From JAUSIF01 sp963711595 (GTDB lineage: Bacteria; Pseudomonadota; Alphaproteobacteria; Rhizobiales; Xanthobacteraceae), in the NCBI GenBank assembly GCA_963711595.1, contig CAVQER010000010.1, positions 186,001 to 250,000 on the forward strand: DNA of 64,000 bases. The letters run 5' to 3'. The translations under genes and the position numbers were made by a program. Of the stretch, positions 62,612 to 64,000 are shown piece after piece; positions within the stretch are counted from its first letter, which is position 1; every line of letters starts with the position of its first letter. The notes beneath the pieces are model-generated. The model worked only from the letters and a program-made list of their open reading frames with translations. It made no database searches and was not told where the DNA came from.

Positions 62612-63610
62612 CTACGGCTCGCGGAAGCGCAGCGTCGCACCGCGCCGGCCCCCGAGCTCCACCATTGCAAATCCCTGCACGGTCAGGCCGCGCGCATCGC
62701 AATCGTTGTGCTCGCGGATCTCGAAGCGCGTATTGCGTACGCAGAGCTTCGTCGCTCCGCCCCACGCAAGTGACATCCCTTTGCGTTCGATGACCGCTCC
62801 GGCTTGGTCGATAGCTTCAGCAAAGCTGAACAAGCGTGGAGGTTCGCGGCGTTGTACGCTCGGCCGCACGCACGCGCCCGGCTCGACGCGCCACCAGCCA
62901 CGCGCGACAATGCCGCCTTCTTCTTCGACGCCGAGCGCAGCCATGACCGTGTACGGGGTCTGATTGCACCACAGCAATCCGGGGCCTTCAGCCTCGCGAA
63001 CTGCGTCCACAAGAAGATCGAGAAGATTAGGGGAAGTAGCTGTTTCAGCAGGCAGGTTACGCTCGCGCAGGAATAGCCCGGTTGCGGCGTCCGTGCGTCT
63101 GCCGGCGACACCATCGATCGGTTCGGCATCGTACCCCGCGAGCGCAAGGAGGCGTTGAACTGCCGCCAAACGAGCCTGGTCCGGACCATAATCGGCCGGC
63201 TCGGCAAGGTAGACCGCGGTGCCGTTGTCGCTCGCGCGCGGACTCATCTGACCGAACGCCACCAAGCGTTGTTTGTCGTTGGCGCAGCGACGCGCGCCAG
63301 CGATGAGAAACTCTCCTTCGCCGACGCACAGTTCGCTTTCTGACGCATGCAGCGGCTTCACGGGGCCGTACAGCGGAAGCGTGCGCGCATGCACGAAAAG
63401 GCGGTCGGTCGTCAGATCGCCGCGCAGAACAGTCCTGCACGCCCCGGGATCGACCCGAAACCACCCGCGCGTCGCCGTCACACCTTGTTCCTCGATACCA
63501 ATCGCGCTTTCGACGATGAAGCTCGTGCGATTACAGACCTCGAGATCGGCGCGGGCAGGGGACGCGAACGCGGCGAGGGCAAGCGCGAACGCTGTCGGCA
63601 GAATGCGCAT
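62612..63610 (-). CDS. protein with two DUF1036 domains
   Basis: A 332-residue exported protein. Signal peptide residues 1-21 (ILPTAFALALAAFASPARAD). Two related DUF1036 halves: LEVCNRTSFIVESAIGIEEQ with TRGWFRVDPGACRTVL, and LLWCNQTPYTVMAALGVEEE with ARGWWRVEPGACVRP. Each half opens with a CN-T/Q-T motif and repeats the G-W-x-R-V-x-P-G-A-C motif. Between them lies a peptidoglycan-binding-like segment (VQRLLALAGYDAEPIDGVAG followed by RRTDAATGLFLRERNL), which points to the cell wall. Function unknown. Its ATG overlaps the argB stop by one base (TGATG). Confidence 0.85.
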   Translation of the reverse strand: MRILPTAFALALAAFASPARADLEVCNRTSFIVESAIGIEEQGVTATRGWFRVDPGACRTVLRGDLTTDRLFVHARTLPLYGPVKPLHASESELCVGEGEFLIAGARRCANDKQRLVAFGQMSPRASDNGTAVYLAEPADYGPDQARLAAVQRLLALAGYDAEPIDGVAGRRTDAATGLFLRERNLPAETATSPNLLDLLVDAVREAEGPGLLWCNQTPYTVMAALGVEEEGGIVARGWWRVEPGACVRPSVQRREPPRLFSFAEAIDQAGAVIERKGMSLAWGGATKLCVRNTRFEIREHNDCDARGLTVQGFAMVELGGRRGATLRFREP

Positions 63611-64000
63611 CAGCGGTGGATCAGCGTTCCCGCACCGAGGTCGGTGAGAAGTTCGAGCAGGACGGCATGCTGTACCTGGCCGTCAAGGATCACGACGCCC
63701 TCGACACCCTGGTCCAGCGCCTGAATGCAGGTCTCGACCTTCGGGATCATTCCGCCCGAGATCGTTCCGTCGGCGATCAGCTTGCGCGCGTCCTTCAGCG
63801 AAAGCTCTTTGATGAGCTTTTTCGATTTGTCGAGCACGCCGGGAACGTCGGTGAGCAGCAGCAGCCGCTTGGCCTTCAATGCGCCCGCGATCGCGCCGGC
63901 GAAGGTATCCGCGTTGACATTGAACGTGCCGCCCTTCTCGCCGGAAGCAACAGGGGCGAGCACAGGAATCAGCTCGCGGCCAAGGATTTGGTCGAGCACC
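63610..64000 (-). CDS. argB: acetylglutamate kinase, C-terminal part
   Basis: Second step of arginine synthesis, phosphorylating N-acetylglutamate. Only the last ~130 residues lie in the window; the gene runs off the right edge. Visible: NVNADTFAGAIAGALKAKRL (nucleotide-binding N-ADT segment), LLLTDVPGVLDKSKKLIKEL, GTISGGMIPKVETCIQALDQ (GGM-PK motif) and GVEGVVILDGQVQHAVLLEL, all diagnostic. It heads a minus-strand operon continuing through DUF1036, HAD, dapD, DUF805 and dapE. Confidence 0.95.
   Translation of the reverse strand, partial: VLDQILGRELIPVLAPVASGEKGGTFNVNADTFAGAIAGALKAKRLLLLTDVPGVLDKSKKLIKELSLKDARKLIADGTISGGMIPKVETCIQALDQGVEGVVILDGQVQHAVLLELLTDLGAGTLIHR

Overview
The window reads as a chromosomal segment of a GC-rich alphaproteobacterium of the order Hyphomicrobiales (Rhizobiales), probably near the Bradyrhizobium/Xanthobacteraceae side. 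The grounds are the ChvG-ChvI two-component pair close to pckA, the DUF2865 protein pair, a complete Tad/Flp (cpa) pilus locus, a CycM-type anchored cytochrome c, and palindromic intergenic repeats of a kind common in that group. The genus is not determined. The content is almost entirely core genome: I see no prophage, insertion sequence, CRISPR array, toxin island or tRNA gene, and no gene-free stretch longer than about 260 bases.

Layout. 1-3.8 kb: chvG (cut by the window edge), chvI, a HugZ-like haem/flavin protein, and pckA. 3.8-5.8 kb: two tandem secreted DUF2865 proteins. 5.9-13.3 kb: a ten-gene Mrp-type multisubunit cation/proton antiporter operon (E-F-G, a DUF4040 protein, B, C, then three large antiporter-like subunits with a 79-residue membrane protein between the second and third). 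13.3-23.0 kb: nitroreductase, polA, an acyltransferase, hrpB, an aspartic protease and a phosphohexomutase. 23.0-35.4 kb: a Tad pilus locus with two TadE-like pseudopilins, a stand-alone secretin N-domain protein, three Flp-type pilins (two from a tandem duplication, one lacking the conserved Glu), cpaA-F, tadB, tadC and a divergent tadD. 35.5-39.1 kb: M17 aminopeptidase, MarR regulator, NlpC/P60 hydrolase and a GhrA-like reductase. 39.1-46.9 kb: a yejABEF-type peptide ABC importer with two binding proteins. 47-50.8 kb: cycM, kdsB, pheA, nudC and a HIT protein. 50.9-53.8 kb: SRP RNA, dnaX, ybaB, recR. 53.8-59.4 kb: an MFS permease, rmuC, def-fmt-GNAT-truA. 59.4-64 kb: an arginine/lysine-pathway operon on the minus strand (argB, DUF1036, HAD nucleotidase, dapD, DUF805, dapE).

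The most important caveat for users: eight otherwise well-conserved genes (chvI, the first DUF2865 gene, the third Mrp antiporter subunit, polA, tadE, cpaF, tadB, dnaX) each carry one or two single-base frameshifts, often in short homopolymers. In every case adding or removing one base restores a full-length family member of sensible length. Because essential genes are hit (dnaX, probably polA and chvI), sequencing or assembly error is the likeliest cause. Three of the nine fall in the Tad locus, however, where real decay is also possible.

I did not find a convincing new defence or mobile system. The most unusual biology is the antiporter complex whose third large subunit lacks the usual lysine of the proton channel, the pilin paralogue with Lys in place of the invariant Glu, and the duplicated pilin transcription unit.
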